Shown here piece by piece: positions 54,301-55,224 of a stretch of 64,000 bases of DNA. The DNA comes from Symbiodinium kawagutii. Its lineage: Eukaryota; Sar; Dinophyceae; Suessiales; Symbiodiniaceae. Position 1 is the first letter of the stretch. Each line of letters starts with the position of its first letter. Location: positions 646,097 to 710,096 of the forward strand of contig VSDK01024160.1 in NCBI GenBank assembly GCA_009767595.1, given 5' to 3'. A program made the translations under genes and the position numbers. The notes below the pieces were generated by a model, which saw nothing but the letters and a program-made list of their open reading frames with translations, ran no database searches and was not told where the DNA came from.

Positions 54301-55186
54301 ATGGAACCATAGGATAAAAGGCCAGGGATCAATGTCCATGGTGATTCAGCCACTTGATGCAAGAAGCTCACGCAACCGGGAGCAGCAATGATGATCACTA
54401 ATTGAATGGTTTTCAACCGCTAACTATCAACAATGCAACCAGCAAACAGGGGTGAGCGATGTGGTTGGATAATGGAAAGGATCACTCTTGGAAGGAGGAT
54501 GATGAAGAGGATAATCATCAGCGGGATGATGAGGATGAGCAGGATGAGTATGATGATCATGATGATGCTGCTGCTGCTGATGATGATGATGGTGATGGTG
54601 GTGGTGGTGGTGGTGGAGATGACGATAGCGGTTACGTATAGTGACTTCATTGATGCTGCTGTGTTTATGTCAGCTGGAAACATGATGAATCATGCAGCAC
54701 AGGGCCACCTCTTTGCAGGGGAACCCTCATGGGAACCTTAGAGATCGTAGGTGCTTGGAATCTGCAATGACCTCGGGTACTTTCGCTCTCCGGCTTGAGT
54801 TCTTAAATGTTCTCACACTTGGAATGATGCATACCCCAGGAAAACCACTTAATCAATCGCGTGGTGATAACCAGCCATAGCCAACCATGGACTACCAACC
54901 ATGCTCAACTACTAATATGTGCCGTGCCCTTACAATCAAAATGCAGCTGACGCCAAACTGGTATATTCCCTATTATCATTGCTTATCATTTCCTTGTAAA
55001 CAGCCATTGTTAACTACAGTATTACAAGCCGCAATAAACCAACCATATGATATATAAGCGGCCAGGGCAGCTGGCCTAGCACCTGCCCTCCTGGGCTGTG
55101 GAGAGGTCAACGTCCGAATGGACCCGGACGACGAGGAGATCCGATGGATTCTGGCGGGAGCTGCGTTGGTGATGACCGATGACTAG
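1..55186 (+). CDS. Dynein heavy chain, axonemal type (3' part of gene, ~33 exons)
   Basis: This is the motor subunit of an axonemal dynein; the gene continues upstream of the window. About 33 short exons spell in family order the AAA5-AAA6 linker (PVASRGSLL, FYKYSLDAF), AAA6 (LRVLRPDRI, NISMGQGQE, WVVLQNIHLM) and the C-terminal domain ([95 protein letters not shown]), ending WILAGAALVMTDD and TAG. Exons add up to about 900 residues in 55 kb. Phases agree at every junction except exon 1-2 and exon 25-26, where a micro-exon may be missed. FGPQGW plus YPFNDGDLTIC resembles outer-arm beta-type chains, but the paralogue is not resolved. Donors are mostly GC or GA. No exon shows a frameshift or stop, so the gene appears functional. 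Family identity is very secure; exact exon ends are inference. Confidence 0.93.
326..436 (+). CDS. Dynein exon 2
   Basis: SLEDAKFTSDEVKEKVKIAR then ETEAKINLISQNY is the conserved helix before AAA6. It ends in phase 1 at a GC donor (gcacct, 437). The start is either 326 or 339, both after AG; phase with exon 1 is unresolved. Confidence 0.8.
1084..1102 (+). repeat. AG microsatellite
   Basis: gatagagagagagagag run in dynein intron 2; an unstable simple repeat. Confidence 0.9.
1263..1335 (+). CDS. Dynein exon 3
   Basis: PVASRGSLLFFLMMELSKMH matches the RPVA.RGS.LYF block. The acceptor is ccaccag. The GC donor (gcacct, 1336) is the same hexamer as after exon 2. Confidence 0.9.
1440..1575 (+). 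repeat. Pyrimidine-rich tract
   Basis: CT-rich low complexity (ctctctctctatgtctcttt) in dynein intron 3. It is far from the acceptor at 2060, so not its polypyrimidine tract. Confidence 0.8.
2061..2109 (+). CDS. Dynein exon 4
   Basis: Joined in phase to exon 3 it reads FYKYSLDAFVQVVTRAISK, the conserved YQYSLD.F..VF..AI segment. Acceptor gcgccag, donor GT (2110). The following intron is 14.5 kb and carries the LINE. Confidence 0.88.
2225..2310 (+). repeat. Dispersed repeat family D, copy 1
   Basis: ggtggttgggagggagagat then tcggagccaggggtatcc, ending aaggagctaccagggg. Related copies at 13725-14310 (in pieces) and 43785-43862. Confidence 0.6.
2303..2485 (+). pseudogene. Possible ORF1 N-terminal extension, cut by one TAG
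   Basis: In the same frame as ORF1, 2303-2482 is open from an ATG and runs into TAG at 2483, then ORF1 continues. A second frame (2430-2618) is also open and overlaps it, so either a nonsense mutation or a frameshift near 2600 could explain the missing start. No domain was recognised. Confidence 0.35.
2486..7513 (+). CDS. LINE ORF1 polyprotein with C5-cytosine methyltransferase-like domain
   Basis: An uninterrupted frame of 1675 codons. Residue numbers here count from the TTG at 2711, the earliest start-like codon near the first domain. Residues 20-200 look like a C5-DNA methyltransferase: FIELFSGGYGGW (motif I, 21-32), SSSCKAFSSAGQQ with catalytic-position Cys105 (motif IV, usually PPCQ), LLENVANL (motif VI, 141-148) and NRILMVLK (motif VIII region). 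Residues about 848-900 hold HW, D862 and WCG (C900), the order of a Ulp1/C48 cysteine protease. KYVVDGIPPSMNASQVEQMC begins an RRM-like stretch near the C-terminus, followed by a coiled coil (ATVEAKLSELQQQMQ) and a basic RSRSPP tail typical of ORF1 nucleic-acid-binding proteins. No ATG is obvious; the frame is open from 2486, and a single TAG (2483-2485) separates it from an open stretch starting 2303. Retroelement-borne cytosine methyltransferases are known from dinoflagellates. Activity is unproven because the proline before the cysteine is replaced by serine. Confidence 0.82.
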   Translation, partial: RWVERTTIHEVHANSVCVKLCSGETRTLHFDCSGITTVERTALLKQWRRTLHRSYSRSAPVRFLGAELIAGPNFRLTESSILLEQAGIVDRKQLRFIELFSGGYGGWSRAVRWLGDRNYPVCVAGGVDIQPQMCSMWNANDATPDDPHAPRALNFDLNELNCWEEIMEQQPNALTISSSCKAFSSAGQQLGWSSKESSTLAVTLRHAVMFGFKLILLENVANLVQDEGLNHFFRCVLEWCGLEVAHEQVVPLELMQPAEGNRILMVLKLADDHEIKSVMPVDLSELGLSGPHTLQSMDRWVNLPEHMTNQLTIDADVLKDYLNTKHMPKSMRQRMTTRSTAEAIEVRTVRKSMKMTAGTLMAAYGSQHKFGKTSRSGVILGQFREIHQNCFRFFHPCEHILAMGTTQPLTLPADFHWAMEAVGNSIAESHALFEILVAFQAWELVIPSTPQIPIVDVLRQHRNDCMTASNMRIDVNDQWLKFSKMMETDNDADETPLIDVDRQFPCVYEIVEHENDDEPVACTLQSTGLATCRQIKDAEMQLHAQATHVTLMDEHDDPIEDLETIPEGRIKIRRTINPAADVQPIIMITGPDYALEIEVDYNTKLDDFKFHGIQARHIGWTQDDGTRYDPTQTILGPTMVWTQLGMNIPTIKSPGWVTLIHVRDNQVSTVDVKHAQDQVVEDIMRAEQVLTGPDARLVASRDRYANVIHMGKKLSEVQAIIMYWTKSHHQVKALISDHHGVRIRWCDKGTRIFQLIPNAASKIIVDENGVQLPQDLPLFRNETLKVLDHPDDDAVSPTWLFEAAAPTDTQKAKSTHDVTMLAAVTEASGAIRSQLAASELTSPNKALLISQRLNTLLMQGPAVGDDEMTIALELLERIGHCVTHGLLLWSEQKGGWEQDCQWDDIVPTPKSTPRVIMLHVGAHWIPVIINDAITKLDYMNGYQMSDLQLQQLGTMMNFQDYDIEWHNITTSHAWCGLEAINWMTQMLQIDLTPHQITTHELVTRVIQLVSRTKWLAYLEKMKQHPELECIIGAVRRRFIDQQLRTPTVVAYHGFAGEHDQPQNLKLVGRLAAVMIGRGHPDEESLETARKLVTEVPMKVKNLSNMRDNKAYSTILELCIERGINLNSINKTTAVQRLQKFFRSKKLKQKSDGKQNEIFDLTQLIIADGVFQDASGEPMSVQPQWSVGAKGLSLATKSEIAPYVKQAKLLTSEINSVLLNEPVQCAEPIKCTQHTIPVLDMTGNKALIQVWAVHFGVEKVTHNPPMEAEMSSADTVIVVISVQKELVDQEWWSKFLRGPAKLLMQTMFNPVERPKVSQIWSRRWSLDGKLSDPMLANGFSLLCSVEASDIKEWLRSSGLGSVPIFVSPKPGQVFDDLEMRIIWLSKTIHETAVQVATVPDHLGVIYKRPSSFGLRVLARRFPSIWAELKPDQKPPEFIKCTKKYVVDGIPPSMNASQVEQMCQATSWKIKVLRRYSDGRYLVGCENAPAKDTIAMQDSMILITEYKETPKQTQKSIVAGKLAMTPIARSSSQDEDPLMRNDPWLAAREQRVAKWKAAHGNNNAMDTNEDGQNPTQEVLAKQSDRIATVEAKLSELQQQMQVDRASTAEKFQEVHNNLGEVQTTLKQSLTDALQAQSQTLLTQFEALLRPSPRAEATDAKGSRSRSPPTRAKAAMPN
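7506..7529 (+). repeat. Perfect 11-bp hairpin spanning the ORF1 stop codon
   Basis: ccaattgacat, two bases, then atgtcaattgg. The ORF1 TGA (7511-7513) is inside the left arm, and the right arm begins with an ATG opening a 55-codon frame. It may be a termination-reinitiation signal or chance. Confidence 0.5.
7840..13545 (+). pseudogene. Decayed LINE ORF2: AP endonuclease, reverse transcriptase, RNase H
   Basis: Stops and frameshifts occur every few dozen codons, but the signatures appear in order. PSIVAGDFNHD at 9030-9062 and LPDHNPITI near 9247-9275 are AP-endonuclease motifs. GVPEGDPLSV at 10909-10938 is the reverse transcriptase substrate loop, and YVDNWEL at 11016-11036, in another frame, is the catalytic YxDD-type motif with N in the fourth place. 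CDLCDQEDT at 11943 is a zinc-knuckle-like fragment. WTDGS (12173-12187), IDRAELKAIILALQSF (from 12341) and GNRVADAAA (12614-12640) are the RNase H catalytic blocks. A C-terminal domain (MQEACKTVEYVEKLY) runs to about 13540. The start is vague; 7840-8880 shows only faint endonuclease-like sequence. It cannot encode a working polymerase, so any mobility would need an enzyme supplied in trans. Confidence 0.85.
14245..14310 (+). repeat. Dispersed repeat family D, copy 2
   Basis: gggagggagcgattcggagc then caggtgtatccct closely matches 2231-2275. The companion block aggagctaccaggggtaccc lies apart at 13723. Confidence 0.6.
15058..15151 (+). mobile_element. MITE-like family B, copy 1
   Basis: About 94 bp bounded by inverted ends taatgttggtttctgat and atcagaaaccaacatta. 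The interior (ctacctgttggtttcat ... tttcattacttt) is shared, in opposite orientation, with 45726-45815. Confidence 0.75.
16594..16651 (+). CDS. Dynein exon 5
   Basis: EIIVELDGQALTDRVKQLE fits the L..R...L helix before the T-YTRRGLFE motif. It is a GC-rich island in AT-rich repeats. Acceptor tgccag, GA donor (gacagc). It joins in phase on both sides. Confidence 0.7.
17311..17604 (+). repeat. Two identical 147-bp tandem units
   Basis: Unit 1 is 17311-17457 and unit 2 is 17458-17604; by eye the copies are identical. Each starts tttatggctgtaaatctacg and ends gactttgtggtttacag. The open frames across this block come from the duplication. Confidence 0.9.
17605..17685 (+). repeat. Interstitial telomere-like TTTAGGG repeats
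   Basis: About eleven degenerate units of tttaggg, ttttaggg and tttatgg, the plant/dinoflagellate telomere type, directly abutting the 147-bp units. Lies in dynein intron 5. Confidence 0.85.
17765..17791 (-). repeat. Inverted match to the 147-bp unit beyond the telomere-like tract
   Basis: aagtttccgggcaaagggtg and the following 7 bases are the exact reverse complement of a segment near the 5' end of each 147-bp unit, so the telomere-like tract lies between inverted arms. Confidence 0.75.
18629..18774 (+). CDS. Short hypothetical ORF in dynein intron 5
   Basis: From an ATG at 18629 (MASATPSTMEGGQDEA...) it runs 48 codons with an acidic stretch EAVDDFDDLSMFCRLREINE. It has more coding-like composition than its surroundings, but no family was recognised. 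It could be an exon of a small nested gene or noise. Confidence 0.25.
18994..19046 (+). CDS. Dynein exon 6
   Basis: VVTLAVYSYLRRGLLDA matches the family T.TVY.Y.RRGLFE motif. Acceptor ctcacag, GC donor (gcgact, 19047). In phase with exons 5 and 7. Confidence 0.85.
19539..19590 (+). CDS. Dynein exon 7
   Basis: DKLTVASMLTLKILVRA is the conserved HKL.F...L..KIL strand-helix of the AAA6 large domain. Acceptor ctccaag, GC donor (gcccat). Intron 7 (19591-22804) carries the tandem-repeat gene. Confidence 0.88.
19951..21762 (+). CDS. Tandem-repeat protein of unknown family, with one in-frame TGA
   Basis: One reading frame of about 600 codons with no intron, inside dynein intron 7. It encodes about 3.5 copies of a ~150-residue module: WHN-x-x-(I/M)TSG, then (L/K)GW-x-(L/P)-x-SPN(F/Y)GGSD with DWPCFIFKR, then VFAAVKDQNVPGKLC. 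Examples are DIVWHNASITSG, SPNFGGSDLDWPCFIFKR and AVKDHDVPEKLCACG. The third module reads DEVLRNT, then TGA (21217-21219), then ITTGVQ where its sister has NASITSG, so one base change (TCA to TGA) could have made the stop; downstream modules stay open to TAG at 21760. The start may be 19951, 20110 or 20149 (MGCIVSVKVNHEVSL). Either a recent pseudogene, a truncated 422-residue product, or readthrough. No known domain was recognised. Confidence 0.65.
22805..22885 (+). CDS. Dynein exon 8
   Basis: AIHTEELNLLIRAPVDPNPP corresponds to the G.I...EL.FLL.G......P.P block. Acceptor gttgcag. A GT donor at 22886 gives correct phase to WLNEHQW in exon 9. Confidence 0.85.
23355..23407 (+). CDS. Dynein exon 9
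   Basis: WLNEHQWAQLRSLETLP matches the WLSD..W..L..L..L.. motif. Acceptor gtcccag, GT donor (gtagct). Intron 9 is only 777 bases and contains a MITE-like copy. Confidence 0.87.
24011..24132 (+). mobile_element. MITE-like family A, copy 1
   Basis: Left end ttggttggtggtttgattg, core ttttccctagtaa and atggttggttgac, right end gtggttcaaccaccaaccag. Sits 53 bases before dynein exon 10. Confidence 0.75.
24185..24253 (+). CDS. Dynein exon 10
   Basis: LDEVFKTGSHSLCNTLEQEG fits the weakly conserved helix between LETLP and WKRWF. Phase 0 at both ends. Acceptor gacag, GC donor (gcgatg). Identified by position and phase more than by sequence. Confidence 0.6.
24656..26425 (+). CDS. Multipass membrane protein with split TIR-like domain
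   Basis: 589 residues in one exon, within dynein intron 10. Residues 1-65 are acidic and hold a short internal duplication (RVPDEEPDSEL / RVPDGQPDSEV). Residues 122-128 (TFWSHSW) resemble the TIR box-1 start. Two hydrophobic segments follow (about 142-175 and 188-212). Then FFDRICIHQLDQELKAKG (214-231), HSQNMMVVWDTTYVERLWCV (241-260) and FELAAF resemble the TIR fold, including WCxxEL with Glu262 in the place of the catalytic glutamate of plant TIR NADases. Several more membrane segments follow to about residue 560 (for example GLAALVILLVVLLYQCF), then a hydrophilic tail. ATG 24656 is chosen over the ATG 108 bases upstream because the extra residues are not family-like. This general family appears large in dinoflagellates; function is unknown, and NADase activity is inference. 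Confidence 0.75.
   Translation: MMFWSMAESPPLRRVPDEEPDSELGRVPDGQPDSEVEDDEGLPSRESAEEEEEQEEDKQAELHGGYTQRIFARYITNMQVMSPEVLRTTSPGQALLCGGRAFWSSGIKDYFARSRPTQCIGTFWSHSWHGKTRTKILLLLLSYNGSAAILFGSLAAVIMCALSSCGLLPLYSKAALIRREEEPMYYDMAPWAFSAGCVVSILCFFLWPAPGSIFFDRICIHQLDQELKAKGILSIGGFIKHSQNMMVVWDTTYVERLWCVFELAAFLKSQGPSKELRVRPTFLAPCTLAVYTTFVIGCSFQFAVTDASLVPRIGYGLLFLLAFAGSGHALRCHQRSIQRMLVQLDAFSVVKTESQCCTLGHKDPDSGAVLICDRDVLMKCIVEWFGSTENFDKEVQSKVRTALAKGLGNGSMPYLWSIAAVAPLVWTQLDAIAARLLVGEVLFAAHQALYALAACFGMVPVVLPFSAMLTKRFQSRRAWLICDLGVTLGLAALVILLVVLLYQCFEWANVLPIPLLGASIYTCLLSGIGFFTWRCQKQMDGTVEHRAVTDQCPAGHQAFEAYGGPSIYGRSSDDDGDYDSNRDIDRNHQ
26995..27071 (+). CDS. Dynein exon 11
   Basis: DSLGWKRWFAEEKAESADLP then RECREL is the conserved W..W...E.PE...LP..W..L segment. 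Acceptor gctag, GT donor (gtggct). Intron 11 (27072-33360) carries the 460-residue gene. Confidence 0.9.
27716..27877 (+). other. Exon-like island in dynein intron 11
   Basis: GC-rich open stretch reading AATVGLGTFANPKRLLKGPS then KPLRSIVGWLGPSLGGASWW. No family recognised; not part of dynein. Confidence 0.25.
28195..28480 (+). CDS. Possible 5' exon(s) of the 460-residue gene, broken by an assembly gap
   Basis: Before the gap one frame reads KTAPQPDLDVSCLSSFVAKP then AVRRKIYSEARSLLDDAK. After it another frame reads KNLFLQAATSVRQSVRRAMR then LLEGCLITKWTR. The gap length is nominal, so the two may be one frame. Both are coding-like, but the join to the downstream ORF is not established. Confidence 0.35.
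28329..28338. other. Assembly gap (10 N)
   Basis: Ten N inside a coding-like stretch. The true gap size is unknown, so reading frame cannot be followed across it. Confidence 1.
28603..30101 (+). CDS. Hypothetical protein, main ORF of 460 residues from ATG 28719
   Basis: Open from 28572; a likely splice acceptor (tctccag, then g at 28603) suggests an exon reading KASLSGFAVAQLTGNLYDEA before the first ATG. The ORF ends TAG at 30099. The N-terminal part is a probable coiled coil (ENERLRQQFRKALEEVKSIL, about 16-60). The middle is basic and glutamine/proline-rich. Then come SWLKWWSHGEDGSGLDLCEA, a charged helix (LMEMELRDAIIDYLEQRQRG) and a proline/tryptophan-rich stretch (PWPAPPPVWHLDP). No transmembrane segment or catalytic motif was seen, and no family was recognised. 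It lies in dynein intron 11 on the host strand. Composition is GC-rich and coding-like, unlike the intron around it. Confidence 0.7.
30410..30510 (+). mobile_element. MITE-like family A, copy 2
   Basis: Left agttggtggtgtcaag, core cctagtagtcattaacaa, right ggttcaaccaccaatcag. Confidence 0.72.
30511..32857 (+). other. Part of dynein intron 11 with no gene seen
   Basis: Repeat-derived sequence with MITE-like pieces, short open frames without recognisable motifs (30563-30775, 30952-31206) and AT-rich stretches. Confidence 0.5.
31258..31350 (+). mobile_element. MITE-like family A, copy 3 (diverged left end)
   Basis: The left end is degraded. Core gtttgttggttgactcacat, right ggttcaaccaccaaccag. 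Confidence 0.6.
32858..33010 (+). repeat. 30-bp minisatellite, five units
   Basis: Five near-identical units of acccattgtgggcataagtg plus tatggagcct. The 30-bp period keeps frames open, which makes spurious repeat ORFs on both strands. Confidence 0.9.
33361..33439 (+). CDS. Dynein exon 12
   Basis: SSFHRLFLLRVLRPDRIGAA then LSQFVQ matches the F..L...R.LRPDR..A....FV block. Acceptor cgcccag, GA donor (gagggg). Confidence 0.93.
33778..33848 (+). mobile_element. MITE-like family C, copy 1
   Basis: Ends ggggaccccaa and ttgggggtacccct are imperfect inverted repeats around a shared core ggatggcttattatta...gtggatgattt. Confidence 0.55.
34007..34099 (+). mobile_element. MITE-like family A, copy 4 (right end truncated)
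   Basis: Left actggttggcggtttcaag, core ttcccctagtaatcattaac. The right end is shortened to ggggttgaaaccagctg. Confidence 0.7.
34165..34267 (+). CDS. Dynein exon 13
   Basis: LGPEFIEQLPFDM then TWEESTCLTPIFFVLFP is the LG..FVE..PFDL..S...SS..TP..F.LSPG motif of AAA6. Acceptor ccctccag, GT donor (gtgggg). Confidence 0.95.
34339..34445 (+). repeat. CA/TG-AT microsatellite
   Basis: acacacacacgcacatgcac followed by gtgtgcatattatgtacgtg in dynein intron 13. Confidence 0.85.
34834..34885 (+). CDS. Dynein exon 14
   Basis: DPTPTIEATAHRLGL continues the SPG.DPT..VE segment. The first codon is completed by the last base of exon 13. Acceptor gtacag. The GC donor at 34886 was chosen for phase; the end could differ by a few bases. 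Confidence 0.75.
35601..35745 (+). CDS. Dynein exon 15 (AAA6 NISMGQGQE)
   Basis: FNNISMGQGQEMVAINAVNK then GHWVVLQNIHLMQ is the most conserved C-terminal dynein block. Acceptor gtccag. The GA donor (gacgaag) lies in AG-GA context. Nearly certain. Confidence 0.96.
36329..36393 (+). CDS. Dynein exon 16
   Basis: DWLKSLERSLELIEEFVHPD follows HLM(Q) directly in phase, as in the family (.WL..LE...E......H..FR). Acceptor ccccgcag, GT donor (gtgccg). Confidence 0.93.
37225..37299 (+). CDS. Dynein exon 17
   Basis: CILTSEPPSVLQGPLWPMVP then ESILQ equals RVFLSAEP....IP..IL. . Acceptor gtgccag, GA donor (gaagtg). Confidence 0.9.
37437..37570 (+). repeat. AT and CT microsatellites
   Basis: atatatatatat runs and ctctctctatatatatatat in dynein intron 17, just upstream of exon 18. 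Confidence 0.9.
37648..37723 (+). CDS. Dynein exon 18
   Basis: CIKIADEAPTDLKSNLRRAY then AKFSQ matches S.K...EPP.GLK.NL.RA. . Acceptor ctcgcag, GA donor (gacgga). Not to be confused with the AT/CT microsatellite just upstream. Confidence 0.93.
37972..38010 (+). CDS. Dynein exon 19 (39 bases)
   Basis: EHVEACDKPKEYK is a 13-codon exon, phase 0 at both ends, filling exactly the gap between FSQ and ATLFALCFFH. Acceptor cggcag, GC donor (gcgcga). Confidence 0.85.
38646..38712 (+). CDS. Dynein exon 20
   Basis: ATLFALCFFHALVLGRVKFG then PQ is the conserved F.L.FFHA.V..RR.FG..GW block. Acceptor gcatag, GT donor (gtgcct). Confidence 0.93.
38863..38970 (+). repeat. Dispersed repeat family E, copy 1
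   Basis: aaccaaccaataatggagga ... gataggggaaccaggggtac then ggggttttgacccacagcc. Shared with 46035-46112 and 57816-57917. Confidence 0.75.
39570..39646 (+). CDS. Dynein exon 21
   Basis: WSKKYPFNDGDLTICAQVLC then NYLNN matches GW...Y.FN..DL......L. . Acceptor atccaag. The GC donor at 39647 is preferred for phase with exon 22. Confidence 0.92.
40106..40320 (+). CDS. Dynein exon 22 (longest exon)
   Basis: [20 protein letters not shown] then TDQWDRRVCNTYL and LAPGFKSPDASKMEYSSYQ cover the hallmark VPW.[16 protein letters not shown].WDR block. Acceptor ggccag, GC donor (gcgcct). Confidence 0.96.
40573..40683 (+). CDS. Dynein exon 23
   Basis: FIEERFPAEMPQLFGLHPNA then [16 protein letters not shown] matches the ..I...LP.[12 protein letters not shown].FLT block. 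Acceptor gctgag, GA donor (gagtct). Confidence 0.95.
41274..41349 (+). CDS. Dynein exon 24
   Basis: MVSGADAGAAKLDLVACTPH then IAKYK is the variable loop before the LPE..D..EI motif. Identified by phase (Q completed by its first base; ends phase 0 before EELPPD). Acceptor atctag, GA donor (gagagc). Confidence 0.65.
41720..42350 (+). repeat. GAT/GAC trinucleotide microsatellite with internal assembly gap
   Basis: Long runs of gatgac, gacgat and gatgat interrupted by N. Poly-Asp, poly-Met or poly-Ile frames here are artefacts of the 3-bp period. Lies in dynein intron 24. Confidence 0.97.
42068..42176. other. Assembly gap (109 N)
   Basis: Run of N inside the trinucleotide array; probably a collapsed repeat of unknown true length. 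Confidence 1.
42458..42532 (+). CDS. Dynein exon 25
   Basis: EELPPDLDMVEIRGRLREED then YTPYV corresponds to .LP..F...EI......TPY. . Acceptor ccttcag, GC donor (gctcgg). The next exon lacks the expected VALQ stretch, so a micro-exon probably lies in 42533-44653. Confidence 0.85.
42533..44653 (+). other. Dynein intron 25 (may hide a micro-exon)
   Basis: Contains a GTC/GTT-rich stretch (42640-42715), the open frame 42973-43317 without recognised motifs, repeat family D and AT-rich TGGTTA-type DNA. About five residues expected between TPYV and ESDRMN are unaccounted for. Confidence 0.5.
43785..43862 (+). repeat. Dispersed repeat family D, copy 3
   Basis: ggctggtggttcggacggag ... gcctggggtattctgccct ... 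ggccaggagctaccaggggt keeps the same block order as 2225-2310. Confidence 0.5.
44654..44764 (+). CDS. Dynein exon 26
   Basis: [20 protein letters not shown] then LGISGALNITERMELLG matches QE..RMN.L...I...L.EL..G..G.L..T..ME. . The start after ctgggag is likely. The end is uncertain by about 20 bases (GC donor at 44765 keeps phase). Confidence 0.87.
45225..45296 (+). CDS. Dynein exon 27
   Basis: [20 protein letters not shown] then AWFQ matches NRVP..W...AYPSLKPL..W. . Acceptor gtttgcag, GA donor (gagccg). Confidence 0.94.
45726..45815 (-). mobile_element. MITE-like family B, copy 2 (reverse orientation)
   Basis: The same inverted ends as 15058-15151, with the interior reverse-complemented (agtaatgaaaatagatgaaa, ccaacaggtagatac). 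Lies in intron 27. Confidence 0.75.
45899..45940 (+). CDS. Dynein exon 28 (42 bases)
   Basis: DLLSRMQQLVEWTN equals the DL..R...L..W segment. Acceptor cctgcag. The GA donor after aac keeps phase 0. Confidence 0.83.
46035..46112 (+). repeat. Dispersed repeat family E, copy 2
   Basis: aactataatagggaaaacaa ... gggaaccaggggtacagggt then tttgacccacagcc, running directly into MITE-like copy A5. Confidence 0.75.
46111..46210 (+). mobile_element. MITE-like family A, copy 5
   Basis: Left agctggtggtcttaaac, core ttttccctaggaattatt, right ggggttgaaaccaccaacca. Directly preceded by repeat family E. Confidence 0.75.
46385..47640 (+). other. Part of dynein intron 28: 13-bp tandem repeats and low-complexity DNA
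   Basis: 46441-46495 holds three to four copies of ttaatagtgatgg. The rest is TTGATTGG-rich low-complexity DNA with no gene seen. Confidence 0.6.
47653..47798 (+). CDS. Dynein exon 29
   Basis: [20 protein letters not shown] then QVTARSKELPLDFMTNRTTF is the W..G..FP..FLTA..Q..AR....PLD block. Acceptor cttcgcag, GA donor (gagcct). Intron 29 (47799-51541) holds satellites and the glycosyltransferase gene. Confidence 0.96.
48000..49135 (+). repeat. 12-bp satellite (GACATTCTTTCT / GACATATCTTCT), ~90 units
   Basis: Alternating 12-bp units gacattctttct, gacatatcttct and ggcatatctttt with occasional slips. Because 12 is a multiple of 3, long frames stay open on both strands (DILSDISS on +, MSERMSED on -). 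No gene is supported. Lies in dynein intron 29. Confidence 0.95.
49139..49418 (+). repeat. 40-bp satellite, seven units
   Basis: Units of ggttgaggtccggcagcgac plus cactagtcgtgcatggtcgt, GC-rich, directly following the 12-bp satellite. The fourth unit is two bases short and more diverged. Confidence 0.92.
49419..49510 (+). repeat. Purine-rich tract plus unique flank of the composite satellite
   Basis: A gaggaggcggagg-rich tract is followed by gtcagctctgataaaatctg then acaaccctcacctgacaggt. The same two parts recur inverted at 63832-63915. Confidence 0.8.
49560..49632 (+). mobile_element. MITE-like family C, copy 2
   Basis: gagcccccaaaatggttggt ... actggatgatttgggggtat aligns with 33778-33848. 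A weaker relative lies near 34995-35085. Confidence 0.5.
50256..51326 (+). CDS. PLOD-like (procollagen type) glycosyltransferase, intronless
   Basis: 356 residues in one exon in dynein intron 29. It resembles the glycosyltransferase domain of lysyl hydroxylase 3 and related procollagen galactosyl/glucosyltransferases. LSVHVLACATE starts the fold. VMLLDAWDTVILG (116-128) carries the metal-binding Asp residues. YPNSGGLVG (176-184) is the conserved NSGG turn. NDQ (210-212), LFLDTDCQVFQ (231-241) and VVAHGNGHTG (271-280) are the other hallmark motifs. The first 25 residues are hydrophobic in part (CALCSAVVFL) and may be a signal anchor, as expected for a Golgi/ER enzyme using a UDP-sugar. No hydroxylase domain follows. 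The frame ends TAA at 51324. The fold is well supported; donor, acceptor and location are inference. Confidence 0.82.
   Translation: MSKRRAWCALCSAVVFLKTNHCLLQTRTLATSAGRIRFQSTCGAGRQAQHLSVHVLACATEYRQETAILQRSAARNGFRFHAVGLGEPWRGFATKFLAYEKKLQELRRKLPPDQLVMLLDAWDTVILGSSEELVGKMSQWPSGSILCGAERVCGPNHFLVAQIEELYPDGHTPWRYPNSGGLVGPLQLMLELLHALVHDTGGGTLSAEENDQVRLHDFLIARAGQGRPFPLFLDTDCQVFQCMYEEQPQWDSTFADSTPRLQNRLTGERPVVAHGNGHTGRWFLSAMYSEMKLLDHLGLRMDELQHLRHEMPVPPGTEVTEEIKAEYCPWWYMPGMHKGATDGFATFRSIREMLCR
51542..51677 (+). CDS. Dynein exon 30
   Basis: [20 protein letters not shown] then ASWEEGKGDDEGYISDSKMK matches P..G.YI.GLFLEGA.W......L.ES. . Acceptor tgccgag, GA donor (gacatt). Confidence 0.95.
51687..52244 (+). 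other. Dynein intron 30, no gene seen
   Basis: AT-rich sequence with a short gtgtgtgtgcg run near 51796 and a stray open frame 51934-52173 without motifs. Confidence 0.5.
52245..52300 (+). CDS. Dynein exon 31
   Basis: ELHPEMPVANIYSVHIDEM matches .L...MPVI...PV. . Acceptor cagccag, GC donor (gcgcct). Confidence 0.9.
52524..52619 (+). mobile_element. MITE-like family A, copy 6
   Basis: Left gctggtggtttcaaac, core ttttcactagtatttatcaa, right ggggttgaaaccaccaacca. A near-consensus copy of about 96 bp. Confidence 0.8.
52620..53704 (+). other. Most of dynein intron 31, low complexity
   Basis: Dominated by AACCATCA/CCATCATT-type sequence (52810-53640) on the + strand, the complement of the TGGTTGATGG motif seen elsewhere. 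No gene seen. Confidence 0.6.
53705..53774 (+). CDS. Dynein exon 32
   Basis: [20 protein letters not shown] then VTQ matches Y.CPVY.T..RG.T.V. . Acceptor gcccag, GC donor (gcaggt). Confidence 0.94.
53775..55105 (+). other. Dynein intron 32 with trinucleotide repeats
   Basis: GATGATG then GGTGGTGG repeats at about 54480-54620 give acidic or methionine-rich open frames with no support as genes. The rest is TGATGGTTGATA-type low complexity. Confidence 0.7.
55106..55186 (+). CDS. Dynein last exon with stop codon
   Basis: VNVRMDPDDEEIRWILAGAA then LVMTDD and TAG (55184-55186) is the conserved dynein C-terminus (W.LAGVALL). Acceptor ggagag, phase 0. Confidence 0.94.
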   Translation, partial: VNVRMDPDDEEIRWILAGAALVMTDD

Positions 55187-55224
55187 TGGGTGCTGTCCTC
55201 CTTGAGCCAGTCTGACAATGGCCG

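Noticed and set aside
54433..54741. Acidic or methionine-rich ORFs around 54.5 kb
   Set aside because: Trinucleotide repeat artefact within dynein intron 32.
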